64,000 nt of DNA, taken from positions 18,819,472-18,883,471 of the forward strand of contig OY855914.1 in assembly GCA_963693305.1 (NCBI GenBank). Direction: 5' to 3'. The translations under genes were made by a program, and so were the position numbers. Under the pieces are notes generated by a model. It made no database searches. It was not told the DNA's origin and saw nothing but the letters and a program-made list of their open reading frames with translations. The DNA comes from Meandrina meandrites (taxonomy: Eukaryota > Cnidaria > Anthozoa > Scleractinia > Meandrinidae). Positions 1 through 11,439 of this stretch are shown in pieces; the first letter of the stretch is position 1, and the number at the start of each line of letters is the position of its first letter.

Positions 1-640
1 TACGAATACCTCCGAAGAGACTGGAGATTGTTTTAGTGTTCAAAATGGCGATTTTAGTCACGCGGGTTTCATCGAACCGAATCTTTCTTGATTGGAAAAA
101 AAGGTTTAAAAACTTTCACTCGCCTAAAAGTTTTGTGTTTGAGCAGCTACAGGTCGAAACTGTGGTTACCCAAGGTTGTTTTCAAACGTGTGGACTTCGG
201 TGGAAGATGTTTATGTCATGTACATCGAACACAATTATGCATGAAAGGCACGGAAAGCTCTAAATGACAAGGTAAGCAGAAACATCAATATTTATCGCTA
301 AATTTAAACTTAATTTAGAACTTTATGCCAGTGAAGACCTGTGACGACATGCCGTAAGGCAGCTTTTCATCCTGGGGTTTTCAGTATACCAGTACAACAC
401 TGTAGTCACTGTAAAACGAACTAAAAGCCCAGTTTCTCGAAAATAAATAAAGTATATAAGTACTTATGATCTATCTAAAAGAGAACTTACTTCAGCACTT
501 AACATTTTTATAACAGGTATTTTCAGTTATGATGACTTGTTTTTGTCTAACAATTTGCAATAGGAGTACTGACAATACTTGTAGTTCTGTAATTACACAA
601 AAAATTCTTTACACAACGCGAGAGACCAGACTGGCAGGAG
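1..640. other. Non-coding, no feature recognised
   Basis: AT-rich DNA with only short open frames that have no recognisable motif, no codon-use signal and no convincing splice structure. I see no gene here. Confidence 0.5.
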
Positions 641-649
641 GGGGACATG

Positions 650-830
650 GGGGTTTGCGGTGTTGCGGTGTTGCTAATTTTTTTATGCGGTGTTGTGGTG
701 AATAAAATCCCACCTTGCGGTGTTGCGGTGATCTGAAACCCTGCAGTGTGCGATGTTTGTGTTTTTAAACCTACGGTGTTCGGTGAAACAAAATTATTTG
801 CGGTGTTGCAGTTCCTTGTCTGACCCTTGT
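650..830 (+). repeat. GCGGTGTT minisatellite, copy 1
   Basis: The block repeats TTGCGGTGTTGCGGTG and decayed versions of it, separated by short AT-rich spacers. A second block with the same core lies at 2828-2908. The arrays are imperfect and non-coding. They look like two pieces of one dispersed repeat. Confidence 0.7.
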
Positions 831-1027
831 CAGAACTTAATTTAGCTTTGTTAATCCGTGCTTATTTATTAAAAGCAGGTACCATTGAGTTTAATTTTTA
901 ACAAAATACGGTTACATATTGTCTGGTTATTATTTAGTACGATTTAGCTGCCAATCCCAAGCCGTTTTCATTTATAATTAACTTGACCTCCGCCACTCGG
1001 ATCTGGCCAGTTTCTGTAAACGAGAAG

Positions 1028-1192
1028 ATGAGCGAGGCAAATCGTGAAGATGCCGGGACTCAGTGCGTAGTCGATTGTGTAGTTTTCTTTTACGAGGACG
1101 GAAAAGGTGGGAACATTATCGTAGTAAGAGCAAGTTCAGATGTCACGTTAACAGGGAAGAAAAAAACTTTCCAAACTGAGAGAATGCACATG
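1028..1192 (+). CDS. Candidate first coding exon, unknown product
   Basis: An open frame starts at the ATG at 1028 (context GAGAAGATGAG), codes for 55 residues beginning MSEANREDAG, and ends at a strong splice donor, CACATG then GTAAGT (donor GT at 1193). I do not recognise the protein; it is acidic at the start and ends in a basic KKK stretch. A possible terminal exon follows a good acceptor (CTTCTTTCAG ending at 3895). There one frame reads WAYIYKDLKAV then stop, followed by an AATAAA signal near 3967. No middle exon can be supported, so joining the two is speculative. It could equally be chance open sequence. Confidence 0.22.
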
Positions 1193-2067
1193 GTAAGTTT
1201 GCAACACACGTTACTGTCGCCTTTAATGTTCTCTGAGTCCGCATAATTTGAATTAGTCTTTGCAGTCCAGGTCTAGAGGTGTCAATCTAGTCTAGAGGTC
1301 AATCTACACCAGTCAATACCCGATCCGAGGTCCTCCGACCTTTTAGGACCTTCCAGACATTCTATTTTCTCAAAAGATAATCGAGCGAAAGTAAAAGCGC
1401 GAAAGTAAAAGCGCGTCATTTAGCGCGTGCACGAGCGCGCGCGCACACACAACATTACGGCTTTTCTTTTAGGTTAAGCTCCGAAGAGAAATAAATGGTC
1501 ATTTTCTTCTAAACGAGCACGGTGAACCCCATTTTTTAATGCATAAATTTAAAAGACATCCGGTTGACTACAATATATCGCAATTTAAAGAAAAGTTAAA
1601 TACTCTTCTTTGAGATATTTTTATTTGAATGCTTTAAAAAGTACGTTTTGAGGTAGTGCTGCTTACGCACGCACGCAGCAAAATCTTTAATTTCTTTCAT
1701 AATCTTAATTCCAGTTTAATCAAAATAGTTCATTATGTAAGTTTTAAGTCTATTTCGTTGAACTGCTTCGATATTTTAACGCAAGAAATGATTTTTTTCT
1801 AGAAATGATAGTTTCCCTTTTCGGATTATGAGGGTTCCTAGTATGAACCTCGTGGGTCATATGTTTACTATAATAGCCATCCAGGTTGCACAAAAACGAG
1901 CACGGTGACCCCCATTTTTTATTGCATTTTTGTAACGCTCATAACATAGTTATGAACTGGACCAAGTCTTAGAAAATTTTAATACTCCTTCTTTTTCAGT
2001 GGAATCACCTTAAAAGAATTTTTTCAAACTTCATATTTATCATTCTATTTGACTAAATTGGAATGTA
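1193..2067. other. Non-coding with short dispersed repeats
   Basis: No gene is seen. A roughly 34-bp motif, CGAGCACGGTGA followed by a C-run and T-run, occurs at about 1514 and again at about 1894. A second motif (TTTTCTCAAAAGATAATC with AAAGCGCG downstream, about 1365-1420) recurs at about 2487-2530. These show the block is built of old repeat pieces. Confidence 0.45.
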
Positions 2068-2286
2068 GAGGCCTTGCCAGGGTAAATTCCGACAAGCGAC
2101 ATGGGCCAAATAGTAGCGACAGCGCTCAAACGAAATAGCGACAAACGACTGACAAAGACAAATGTGTGTCGCTAAATTTCCGACAGCGTTGTGAAGCCTT
2201 GACAAAACGCCGACACGACATTTTAAAATTCCGACAAGCGACCTGGAACCCCCCCCCCCCCCCCCCCTCCTCCGTGGCAGGGCCTC
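2068..2286. mobile_element. Small TIR element (219 bp) with AATGTA target duplication
   Basis: The ends form an imperfect inverted repeat: GAGGCCTTGCCAGGG on the left, and the reverse complement of the right end reads GAGGCCCTGCCACGG. AATGTA lies directly outside both ends (2062-2067 and 2287-2292), as expected for a 6-bp target duplication. The body repeats the motif CCGACAAGCGAC (2087 and about 2231) and holds a 19-base C-run at 2249-2267. There is no coding capacity, so it is a non-autonomous MITE-like insertion. Confidence 0.7.
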
Positions 2287-2827
2287 AATGTAATGTAAAC
2301 ACTTGAAGTAACAACAATAACTAAGTTACTTAATTTTAGGTTTCCAACGTTCTCTTACTATAATTTATCTCCTTTCGCCATGATTATCCTTGGATCAGTG
2401 TTGTTTACCAAAAACCTTGCGAAAAATGGTAGTGGCAGCAGTCAGAGCAGTGTACGAGACCCTTAGCTGTTCACAGACCTTCCATTTTCTCAAGAGATCG
2501 TCGAGCGCGCAAACGAAAATAAAAGCGCGGGGACAATTAATGCCGTGAAAGTATGCAAGGAGGGAGAGGAGTGCTCCGCGCTCGTTCGGCTGAACTTCGG
2601 AGCAAACAAACAAAACAAAGGAAAAGAAAAACGTCTGTGGACAGACAGACTATTTGTGCCCCGTTATTGGGCCTTATTGGGTCTTGTAGGCAAAAGTGGA
2701 AGCCCGATCTTTGAAACCTCCAAGGAAAATGCAAAATGAGTTTTGGCTTTGTGATGTGCTTGTTGTGTGGAAAATTGTTGACATAACGACATTGTATCAC
2801 GTGCGGACGGAAAATAAAAATATCTAT

Positions 2828-2908
2828 TGCGGTGACGGTGTTCCGCCAAATTTTCTTGCGGTGATGCGGTGTTTGTTAAATTTTTTTGCGGTGTTGCGGT
2901 GTTCAGAG
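2828..2908 (+). repeat. GCGGTGTT minisatellite, copy 2
   Basis: Tandem TTGCGGTGATGCGGTG and TTGCGGTGTTGCGGTG units match the array at 650-830. The sequence is non-coding. Confidence 0.65.
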
Positions 2909-3121
2909 CCCCCCAAAGTCCCCCTCTGGCAGATGCACGGAAATTATGGCAGGGTGAATTTTCTCTTCAGGTGAACTTTAGATTTTAACAAATATCTACA
3001 CGCCAAAGTTCTGTTTAATTTGTAAAGATTGTTTCTAAGACCAAGTGCATATTTTAACACAATCTTTACAGATTTTGCAATTCCCTAAATTGGATTTAAA
3101 ATAACTTAATTTAGGGATTGG

Positions 3122-3189
3122 TCTACCCTGCGAACAGAGTCTTCTTCGATCTTCCTAGATTATCGAAGAAGAATCTGTTCGCAGGGTAG
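3122..3189. repeat. Foldback hairpin, ~28-bp arms
   Basis: CTACCCTGCGAACAGAGTC followed by TTCTTCGAT is repeated in inverse as ATCGAAGAAG followed by AATCTGTTCGCAGGGTAG. About 10 bases form the loop. Such compact hairpins are usually snap-back MITEs. A structured RNA role cannot be excluded from sequence alone. Confidence 0.75.
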
Positions 3190-5494
3190 GAATTGCCAAA
3201 TCTTCCAGGTGAAATTTATTTATTATGGGTTTGTTTAGCTTCGTCGTCTCCTATAGTATCTTTAATACCAATTATTGATCTGTTTGGTTTGTATAATCAA
3301 TTATTGAAAAGGTTGTGGCTATATGCTGAGTATACTGAAATCCTTATTTTTGGAAAAGATGCTAAATCTTTAGAGCGAAACTTATTTTTTAATATTTTTA
3401 ATCATTGTTAAAATTATGATTTTCAATGATTGAATTTCTACTAGTGTCAGGCTTCTCCGGTTTGATCAGGATTGTAATAAGTTTTGATGTGAAGCTATGT
3501 TTTGTCTCATGTAAAACAGATATGCTTATTGATGTGCATTATAAAACTTGAAATTAAAACAAATTGTTTATTGTTTATGGCAAAATTGTTAATTTGGCTC
3601 TTAAGGGGGAAGAATTTTTTAAGACTACCATATAAAGATTCAGCCTTGATTCTGTAAGTGCTAGGAAGGTTCTGATTTAGGGACTGTTGGAACTAAACTG
3701 AAAGTGTAAAATGAATATCATGTTTACTTTACTACCAAGGCTGTCTATAATAATTTAAACAAAGCCTTGTTCAGGGTTTGTTTGTTTGTTTCTATTTTAG
3801 CATTTAGATTTTTCAGATGTATTTACACCCAAATCTTATAAAAAATATTGTTAAATCGTACTAATGAGTAATCATTTTGTCCCCTCTTCTTTCAGGTTGG
3901 GCTTACATATACAAAGACTTGAAAGCAGTCTAGTCCTGGCCTTGTTCAATGCAATTTATAATTACAATAAAAGAACATTTTGAATTTTCTAAGTTTTTTC
4001 TAGCTTTCTGATTTATACCCTCAGTCCCTTGATCTTATTTTTCCTGGTCTTTCCATCTCTCCTTTGTCCACACTTTCCACAGCTTCAACCAAGATTTCAT
4101 TTTCTTCATCGTCTCTTAGGAACCTTGCAGACATTATTTTTTTAAATTTATTTAATCAATTAAATATTTGCATACCTTGTCTTATACTGATGCAAGGTCA
4201 ATAAGTTGACAGGTACTTGGCTGAAGTTGTGATCGGTATCTAGATTTCAGAATGGTGGATGAGAGGGGAAACTCATTGAACCACATTGTTTTGATGCCAT
4301 TGTTACCACCGGTTTTTGTTTATATATTTATAAATTCAGATCTTACAAGGGTATTGACCCTAACTTCTGGGATTGATTAAATTGTTAGTGTGAAATTTTG
4401 TGTAGTACACTGAAAGCAATCAAACTTTATAAGTGTTATGAATACCTGGTTTTAAGAGTGATTTAATTTCTGGAGTGGCATTTATGTAACATTGATTTCT
4501 AATTTAAAGATTGTTCAAATCCTGAATTTTGAGGAATTATGTTTCATTGTAAAGATTAGATTAGTTAGTTAAGGAATTGGGATAATTCATGTCCGTTCGT
4601 CGATAAAACAGATAAAAATCTGAAGTGAAAAAACTGATACATAGTGTGCAAAGCAGGATTAAACACGAGGCTCTCAATCCGTGTTTTTATAATCTGGTTT
4701 TATAATACGGTCTTTGTTTGCATTAATTTTCCTTTGCTTGAGTAAAAACGGTGATCCCACAAACCCGGGTATGAGCTAACTAATAATATTTCCATTTTGC
4801 TAGGAGCTCATCCCTGAGTACGTCTTCTTCAATTCGTCAATTCTTTCGAAATAATGCTTTCTATTTTACGGTGGGTTTTTGTTCGCAAGCGTTATTACTG
4901 AATCATGCTCGTAAAAGTAGGTAGAGTTTGACTCCTTTTGGAAAGTGAAAGTGCATTCACCACATCTTTCGTAAAGACGTGACACTCTTTGCAGCACCAA
5001 GGCGAAAATGACGCTCTCCCCTAGCATGAACTCGACCTTGTTAACGACCGGTGCTTGCCCGAGGCTTATATTTATGTTATAGTTTCCCGACTTCGTTGTT
5101 TTTACTTTTGAAGCACCCGCGAGATGCGCGAAACCGACGCGAAACCATTTTATTTTTCACAGCCAAACATCTCAAGCGTATCTTAGCAACCCACTGGTCA
5201 AAACCGAAAACCGCGGGCTCAGTCACTTCTCGGAGAAGTGATCGCGCCATCAACTGGCACTTGTTCCCCCGACTGTGATGTTATTTGAGAACACTATCAC
5301 CTGAGCAGCACTGCTTTTCTATCGATCAGCACATTTAAAGCAGCAACAAAAATACTTACCAGTCCTGTATAATAATTGAAAAATTTCAAGCCAGTATCCC
5401 TAATAATAACAGATCGATTTTAAGTTAGTGAGCTACAAATTAAAGTCGTCACACAGTTGGCAAATAATGACTCTAAATCCACGTTGGAGGGTTG
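3190..5494. other. AT-rich non-coding stretch
   Basis: No gene can be supported apart from the possible terminal exon noted for the 1028 exon (about 3896-3930, followed by AATAAA near 3967). The stretch is otherwise unique-looking and AT-rich with stops in all frames. Confidence 0.4.
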
Positions 5495-5499
5495 CTGGG

Positions 5500-6215
5500 T
5501 GTTTAAATTGCCACGATGAATACCCCACGGTTACTCAATTGAACGTGGAGAATATTTACAATTAGGTGTTTATATTGTTGTAGTTATGTAAAATTGGATG
5601 TTAATTGGTTGTCTTTAAACAGTTAACAAATACCTTTTCCAAATGTAACAAAATAGCTCTCTTAGAAGCTGCATGACTAAGACTCCGTTGGTCTGACAGT
5701 TTTGATTAATTTGCTAACAAGTTTTTATTTGCGTCTTTCAATAGCATTCATTTCAGATACAACGTATATCAGTTCTGAGCTAGGTTGGGTTGACAATGCC
5801 AATGCCATTATAGTTTTTTCAGTCTCATGTCTGACTGGGGGCGTCAAAAAGCAAAAAAATATTGCTCCGGATCAATGGTAGAAGTTTGCTGTGCGTGGTT
5901 TAATAAGTTCGTTTAAAAAAATAAAACAGATTGTCACGATGAACACTCTCAGGCCATTTGAGTGAGCTTGGAGAATGCTTTACAATTTTATGTTTTTCCT
6001 TGTTATATTCATGTAAAATTGAATGGGCTTGGTTAACACACATTTTTTATTTCAAATGTAAGAAGAAAGGAAACGAAGCTTTTGTGTACAAGGAATTGAC
6101 AGTCCGGAGCGTTCATGAATAAGCCGCTTCGTCACCACAGTATTGCATATTTAATTAAAAAGTTTCCTACCAAGTTGTTTTTACGTGTTCAATAGCACTC
6201 AGTTCAGGTACAGAA
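5500..6215 (+). repeat. Diverged direct tandem duplication, ~425-bp period
   Basis: Several landmarks appear twice in the same order: CACGATGAATACCCCACGG (about 5511) with CACGATGAACACTCTCAGG (about 5937), ATGTAAAATTGGATG with ATGTAAAATTGAATG, and CAATAGCATTCATTTCAG with CAATAGCACTCAGTTCAG. The copies differ by many substitutions and indels, so the duplication is old. No gene lies in it. Confidence 0.6.
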
Positions 6216-6369
6216 ACAATAGCATTATTATCAAATTTTGCTTGCCTTCACAATATTTGTAGTCCACAAGAATGGTTTAACATGTTCCCAAGAGAGTATG
6301 AAGTGAGAGACTTAATCCCCCATATAGGCCTTATTCCAAAAGTAATTCCTCTCAAGTTATTTTTGGACA

Positions 6370-6585
6370 TGGTACCCAGTTCACCCGCGGATGTTAACGG
6401 GCGTTGTGTGGATGTTCTCGGGTGTTTTTTAGAGGCGATCAGAAATGCAATGCCAGGGAATGTGGTGTGATAGTAGCTCGTATTAATTTTGTCGGCGAAC
6501 TCAAATACAAAAACATTCCCATAAAATGCTCTGAAGGCTAAAGGGATACGAGGGTCAACAAAACTATAAGAAGAAGTGGTCATTT
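6370..6585 (-). repeat. Inverted copy of the 7870-8045 repeat
   Basis: On the minus strand the sequence runs ATCCCTTTAGCCTTCAGAGC, then TTCGCCGACAAAAT, then CATCCGCGGGTGAACTGGG. The same series occurs on the plus strand at 7870-8045 with about 85-90 percent identity by eye. The minus strand is open for 111 codons (6248-6583) here but broken by stops in the other copy. I do not recognise a domain and treat it as a dispersed repeat rather than a gene. Confidence 0.55.
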
Positions 6586-6588
6586 AGT

Positions 6589-6888
6589 TTTAAACGTCGC
6601 ACTTAATTGTGTCGCTTTTAATTGCTGGGCGTTCAATTCCAATAATAAAACCTCTAGATTATCCGTCGTGGCTCAGGTTGTCCACAATACGCAAATCTGG
6701 TCATTTCACGTTGTTGTTCAGCAAAGAACGGCTGCGAACGGCAGTGAAACTGGAACGGTCGAATATTCAACTGAACTCGCATTTAATTCAAATCTGCCGA
6801 ATTTAATTTTTTTTAAACGTCGCATTTTACATGGACTTAGTTCGGCAATTTGATTCGTCGCATGTAAAATGCAACGTTTAAACCAGGC
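6589..6888. mobile_element. MITE-like repeat with TTTAAACGTCGCA termini
   Basis: The left end carries TTTTAAACGTCGCA, and the right end, reverse complemented, reads GTTTAAACGTTGCA. A further internal copy, TTTAAACGTCGCATTTTACA, starts near 6818. Repeats with this core are typical of non-autonomous elements. The ends are not sharp enough to call a target duplication, and there is no coding capacity. Confidence 0.5.
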
Positions 6889-6889
6889 C

Positions 6890-7869
6890 TTAATTTGCGT
6901 TGTTGTGTTTGTGTTTTCGAGTGTTCATTTATTCAGCGAGTTCAAAGCATGACCAAGGTAGATATAAAGAAGTTAACCTTAATTACGATGGGAGGATAAT
7001 TGCCTGCGGATGATTGTCAACAGAATGGCGTTTTCCTTTTCTTACACTTATTTACTAGTGGTACCTATCGGTAGAAGTGCCAACGAGTACAACAAGAGAG
7101 AAGGGTTGTGAGGATAATAGATTTATTGTAAATGTTTGACTAAAAGTACACTTTATGATGTGGGTGTGATCAATGTACATTGCATGTATTCGTTGCGGAA
7201 TGTTTGTGGAATAAACTGATGCGATTTGGTGAAGGCCCAATGAAGGAGTTCTAAAATGATACCAAAGTAGTGAGAAACCTTGTGAAATCCATTTAATTTG
7301 AGGGTTGCAAGCCATTGCAGTTCTATGCCGCTATTTTGGAAAGGTGTCAGCTGTTTTTAAGTCCAATAGACCTTAAAAGGCTGTTTGTTTATGCTTCGCT
7401 AGGCGAGGTAGTCACCCCAGTAGGGTTTCTGAAATCTTGATTTGTGAGGACTGGGGACGAGTCTTAAATCAAAGATGGCGTCCATAAGCGCAAAGATGGT
7501 CCGAACGATCAAAACAACGTGGGGAAGCAGCTAGCAGGAAGAAGACATCACTGTGAAAACCGGATAAATGGATGAAAAGCTGAATAGGCAACCCAGCTGG
7601 TACGTGGAAATTCCCTCGACTTAATTATTCTCGTCCGACGGCACAGATTTCTTTGATCGATAAACTCTCTCAATGAGACTTCTAACTTAGTTTCAAGCCT
7701 AATACGACAAACGTTCGATAGATAGTTTGACGATTGTTCAGACCTGACGATATTCTTGCTGCGAAATAAAGTCTACCAGAACTGGAGCTAAAACTCGCAG
7801 TCGATCCCGACAATACAAGGTTAAGTTCGGTCAGAGCTACCACTTCCTTCTTTTTATTTTGTTTGACCC
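6890..7869. other. Non-coding, no feature recognised
   Basis: Short open frames only, without motifs. I see no gene and no clear repeat boundary. Confidence 0.4.
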
Positions 7870-8045
7870 TGGTATCCCTCTAGCCTTCAGATCATTTTAT
7901 GGGAATATTTTTATATTTAAGTTCGCCGACAAAATGAATACAAGCTACTTTCACACAACATTCCCTGCAATTGCGTTCTGATCGTGTCTGGAAAACAAGC
8001 GAGAACATCCACGCAACGCGCGTTAGCATCCGCGGGTGAACTGGG
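7870..8045 (+). repeat. Copy of the 6370-6585 repeat at the edge of locus A
   Basis: The sequence is the inverse counterpart of 6370-6585 and abuts the duplicated GPCR start at 8054. It probably supplied or received one breakpoint of the segmental duplication, because sequence shared with locus B begins immediately to its right. Confidence 0.5.
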
Positions 8046-8053
8046 TACCATTT

Positions 8054-8077
8054 TCCACCTTTAGTTAAGTTCACCAT
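8054..8077 (-). pseudogene. Duplicated GPCR start codon fragment (first 8 codons)
   Basis: The minus strand begins MVNLTKGG, identical to the first eight residues of the GPCR at 49793, and then diverges abruptly into unrelated sequence. The 5' flank (8078 onward) matches the flank upstream of the GPCR start (49794 onward) almost base for base, including CACCAAGAAGAAAATGG. The segmental duplication therefore copied the GPCR promoter side and start codon but not the receptor. The downstream frame stays open to about 61 codons but encodes nothing recognisable. Confidence 0.8.
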
Positions 8078-9126
8078 TTTCTTCTTGGTGATTGTTGTTT
8101 CCGTACTGCTTGTGACAAGAGAAATTGTTCGTTTAGTGCTAGAAAATTAATATTTTCTGGCTGTACACTCTCCTATTTTCTCTTCTGGTGGGTCCGGCAG
8201 CACTGCGTTTAGCAAGATTTCTTTCCTGATGAACAGAAAGTAGCGTTTCAGTGCCAAAACAAATCGATACAAAGTCTCACTGATCTAATAGTCACCCGTT
8301 CAAAAACACGCCAATACAAGCGAGATCACCAAAGGATGCTCTTTTTTTAATTAAAATTTATGATGAAAACCCCCAACGAGGCTCTTTTTTTCCATATGAA
8401 GTAATTGCCCGTTTTACATCATTTCAAGATATCAAATCAATAGGTCTGTATTGTTATAACAGGTAATAATCTAAGTAGAAGGAAGCTTTGTGCACAGTTA
8501 GAAAAACACTCAAAATTAAAATTTTCTCACACTGTGGTTATGATTATTTTTTCCAGGCTAGCCATTGAAAGCTCCGCTTTAAATGACAATATTAAAGCGG
8601 TTTGGAGATTTAGCAGTAGTAATAACTTTCTTTTGTGTCTTCATTTGAGTGTTTAAATAATAGCGTCCCCCGCTTATTCATCTTCAAGACATGCACATTT
8701 TGATTACCTAGCAAACTGACAAATTGTCAACGCTCGATGAAAAGGCTGAATACAAAATTTCTTTCGCACAAAACGGCCTCAAAGGATGTTTTTTTTTCAC
8801 CGCTCAACCAACTGGTGCAATAGGTAGATACGAACCACTGAAAACCTGAACAACACCTCTCTTTCGTCTTTTTATAAAGAAGAATAAAGAGGGGCGAATT
8901 TGACGGCGCCAGTGGTATGCAAAGCTCTTTCTAGAAGTTTGGAAGACATGTACAATTCAAATAATTATAAAGAACCACAAAAGTGGCCTTGGAAAACACT
9001 AAATTTCCATCGCTGTATTATTCCTTTCGATACTATAGAAAGACACTTTGTGTCGAACAAATCAATTCCTATCTTCGATGTTCAGTAAAAAGCAGAATAA
9101 CCAGCTTAAGCGTTACGTTTTTTTTC

Positions 9127-9735
9127 AGAGTGAATAAATATTTCGTGGCTAGTCTGACACAGCGTTTCGTCCCGGCCAAGGGACCCTTCAGAGACCTTTT
9201 CTGCTAGCAAACTCGTTGAGCATCGCGCTCAAAATCCCGTTCGGAAAGAATGATGACAGCAACCTCGTTGAGCATCGCGCTCAAAGTCTCGACTGCACAA
9301 AATCACGAGTGAAAAATTGACAATGAAAGTTGACATTTACTTGTGAATAAATATTTCGTGGCTAGTCTGACACAGCGTTTCGTCCCGGCCAAGGGACTCT
9401 TCAGAGACCTTTCTGCTAGCAAACTCGTTGAGCATCGCGCTCAAAGTCCCGTTCGGAAAGAAGGATGACAGCAAGTTCGTTGAGCATCGCGCTCAAAGTC
9501 CCGACTGCACAAAATCACGAGTGAAAAATTGACAATGAAAGTTGACAGTTACTTGTGAATAAATATTTCGTGGCTAGTCTGACGCAGCGTTTCGTCCCGG
9601 CCAAGGGACTCTGCAGAGACCTTTTCTGCTAGCAAACTCGTTGAGCATCGCGCTCAAAGTCCCGTTCGCAAAGAATGATGACAGCAACCTCGTTGAGCAT
9701 CGCGCTCAAAGTCACAAGTAACTGTCAACTTTCAT
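9127..9735 (+). repeat. ~215-bp tandem array, about 2.8 units
   Basis: The unit starts AGTGAATAAATATTTCGTGG, continues through CGTTTCGTCCCGGCCAAGGG, and holds two copies of TTGAGCATCGCGCTCAA, which is itself a short inverted repeat. Units begin near 9129, 9340 and 9555. Locus B has only one unit (50874-51065), so the array length differs between the paralogs. Its right end also carries an inverted copy of CACAAGTAACTGTCAAC. Confidence 0.85.
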
Positions 9736-10415
9736 TGTCAATTTCAGAGTGAAGCCTTGGTAATTCTGATTACCTAAAGACAGTCCGATGATCCTGCGTT
9801 TTCGATTTCTTGGTAGCAGTTTACATCAGAAGATTAGCCTCAAACTTAAATTGGCTCTTTTTCATTTTCGCGATTTTTTTACTCACCTTGCCAAATTTCA
9901 CTGAGTTCAAAGCCTCGATTTTTACGATCACTAAAGTTTTCATTAAAATTAAACTTAAGTAGTCGGTTTTCGCTAACAACAAACATATACTGTTAAAACC
10001 TCAATTTTGATTAAATAAAAGCAAGGTGCTTTACATTTTTTTAAGTTTCCGATCGGAAGACTGCAGAGCTTTCACCAAAAGAAGGTAAATAAATTCATCG
10101 CAGCTAACGTTTCTTATTAGCTTAGTTAACGTTTGTGGCAGTTTTTGATAAATTGTCAAATTTTTTACTTCATTTCTGTTAAACTTTACAACACCCATCG
10201 AAACTGATGTTTATGTCTGTGATCTAATGATTTTTCTGTGAAAAAATAATAAAAAAAAAACTTGCTGCTAAGCAAGCTCTTTATGTTAAGGGTTGATATA
10301 ATAGCATGTTTTGTAAAGAACTCCTACCAGAAACACGTAAGAGCCGATTCTAGGGCGGTCTGGAAAAATATTTCTCTCGAAAATTTTTCTCCTACATTGT
10401 TTCGGTTATTTCATG

Positions 10416-11374
10416 TTGTTTGTGTGATTTATTTGAGCGAGGGATTAGTTCCAACGCTGTGGGATGCCATTTTTGATATTAAAACCAAGAAGTTACGGAA
10501 CTTTCTAGGTTTTAATACTTCGGTTTTTATAGTTTATGTAAGTAACGGGTGAAAACTGCAAAAACAACGATCCGAATGAACGGCTGAGTGAACAGCCCAG
10601 CATGTGCATAAGCTCATGAAGCTCTGAACAAACAGACCGAACAGACGAAGGTCGAGAATGCAGAAAGTCATCCACACGACTGACTGACTAGAGGGTTTAA
10701 TTGAGTAGTCAAATGAAGTCATTATAAAAAGGTTATGTTTTGTATGAATAACAGATGCGATCTATACCAACGGCAGACTGAGTGAACGGAAGAATGAACA
10801 GGCAGACAGGTGCATAAGCACCCCACTGCCCGAGCAGACAAACCGAACAAACGAGAGAGCCGAAAATACAGAAAGTCATCTATGTAAATGACTGACTATG
10901 GTGTTTTACTTAGTAACCCTACAATATTTTATCGTTCAGGTGAATTTATTTAGCTATTTAAAATAAGCAATTTAGTGAGCTCACTAGTAAATCGAGGCAG
11001 ATTGATAAATAATAATAGTTGCCTGCTCAGAAAGTCTGCCATTCTCATCAGGGGCACAGTGACAGACCCGTTAGAGAGATGAATATTTAGCGAGAAGCAC
11101 GCGAGAAGTCAGGGTCAGAGAAGCGCGCGCGGGAAGACGTTACATTGATCTTTATATCCGTACTGTAACGTATTTTTTACTAAAAGCCAAATCAGGGTGA
11201 ATCTCTCTAAACGCACGTTTCAAACTGTGGTACCACAGCTGGCCCTGCGTGCCTGAGCTTGCTGCTATCAATCTATATCGATTAAGCATTTTAAATGGTT
11301 ATAAAACGACAAAAGTATAATGCTAAAAGTTAAAGCTTGGCGATTGTGCTTTGACATTTAGTCGTGAGAATCGA
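10416..11374. repeat. Foldback outer arm, left
   Basis: Inverse of 19026-19984. The arm contains two ~185-bp subrepeats (about 10540-10725 and 10726-10915). Each holds a small hairpin of the form GTGCATAAGC(A/T)C and series of CAGTCAGTC, TCTGTTCGG and CCGTTCA motifs. Tandem subrepeats inside long inverted arms are typical of FB/Galileo-type foldback elements. Confidence 0.8.
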
Positions 11375-11439
11375 CATTTAAGCTAAATGTGTTGTAATCC
11401 GATCAAGCTTTCGCAGCTATTTTGTAAACAACGGTTTTA

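Larger units (their letters stand above)
8054..10415. repeat. Locus A, left half: segmental copy of 49770-51727
   Basis: Long collinear similarity to locus B, with small differences only, runs from the GPCR start through TTCTGGCTGTACACTCTCC, the T-run at 8790, and CTTGCTGCTAAGCA (10261) to TTTCGGTTATTTCATG (10415). The main length difference is the tandem array at 9130-9730. Parts of the same unit recur at 20610-21400 and, more diverged, at 57825-58450. It carries no intact gene. Confidence 0.85.

Noticed and set aside
3122..3189. microRNA precursor
   Set aside because: Arms are almost perfectly paired along the full length and there is no expression evidence; a snap-back MITE explains it more simply.
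6248..6583. 111-codon minus frame with IPLAF...GNVFVF, superficially like TM1 of the GPCR (NIPLAFTALLGNV)
   Set aside because: Similarity ends after about 15 residues, there are no further membrane segments, and the homologous copy at 7870-8045 has stops. I treat it as a repeat.
9200..9735. Regular repeats suggestive of a CRISPR array
   Set aside because: The units are ~215 bp with no short unique spacers, the context is animal DNA, and the array is part of a duplicated repeat.
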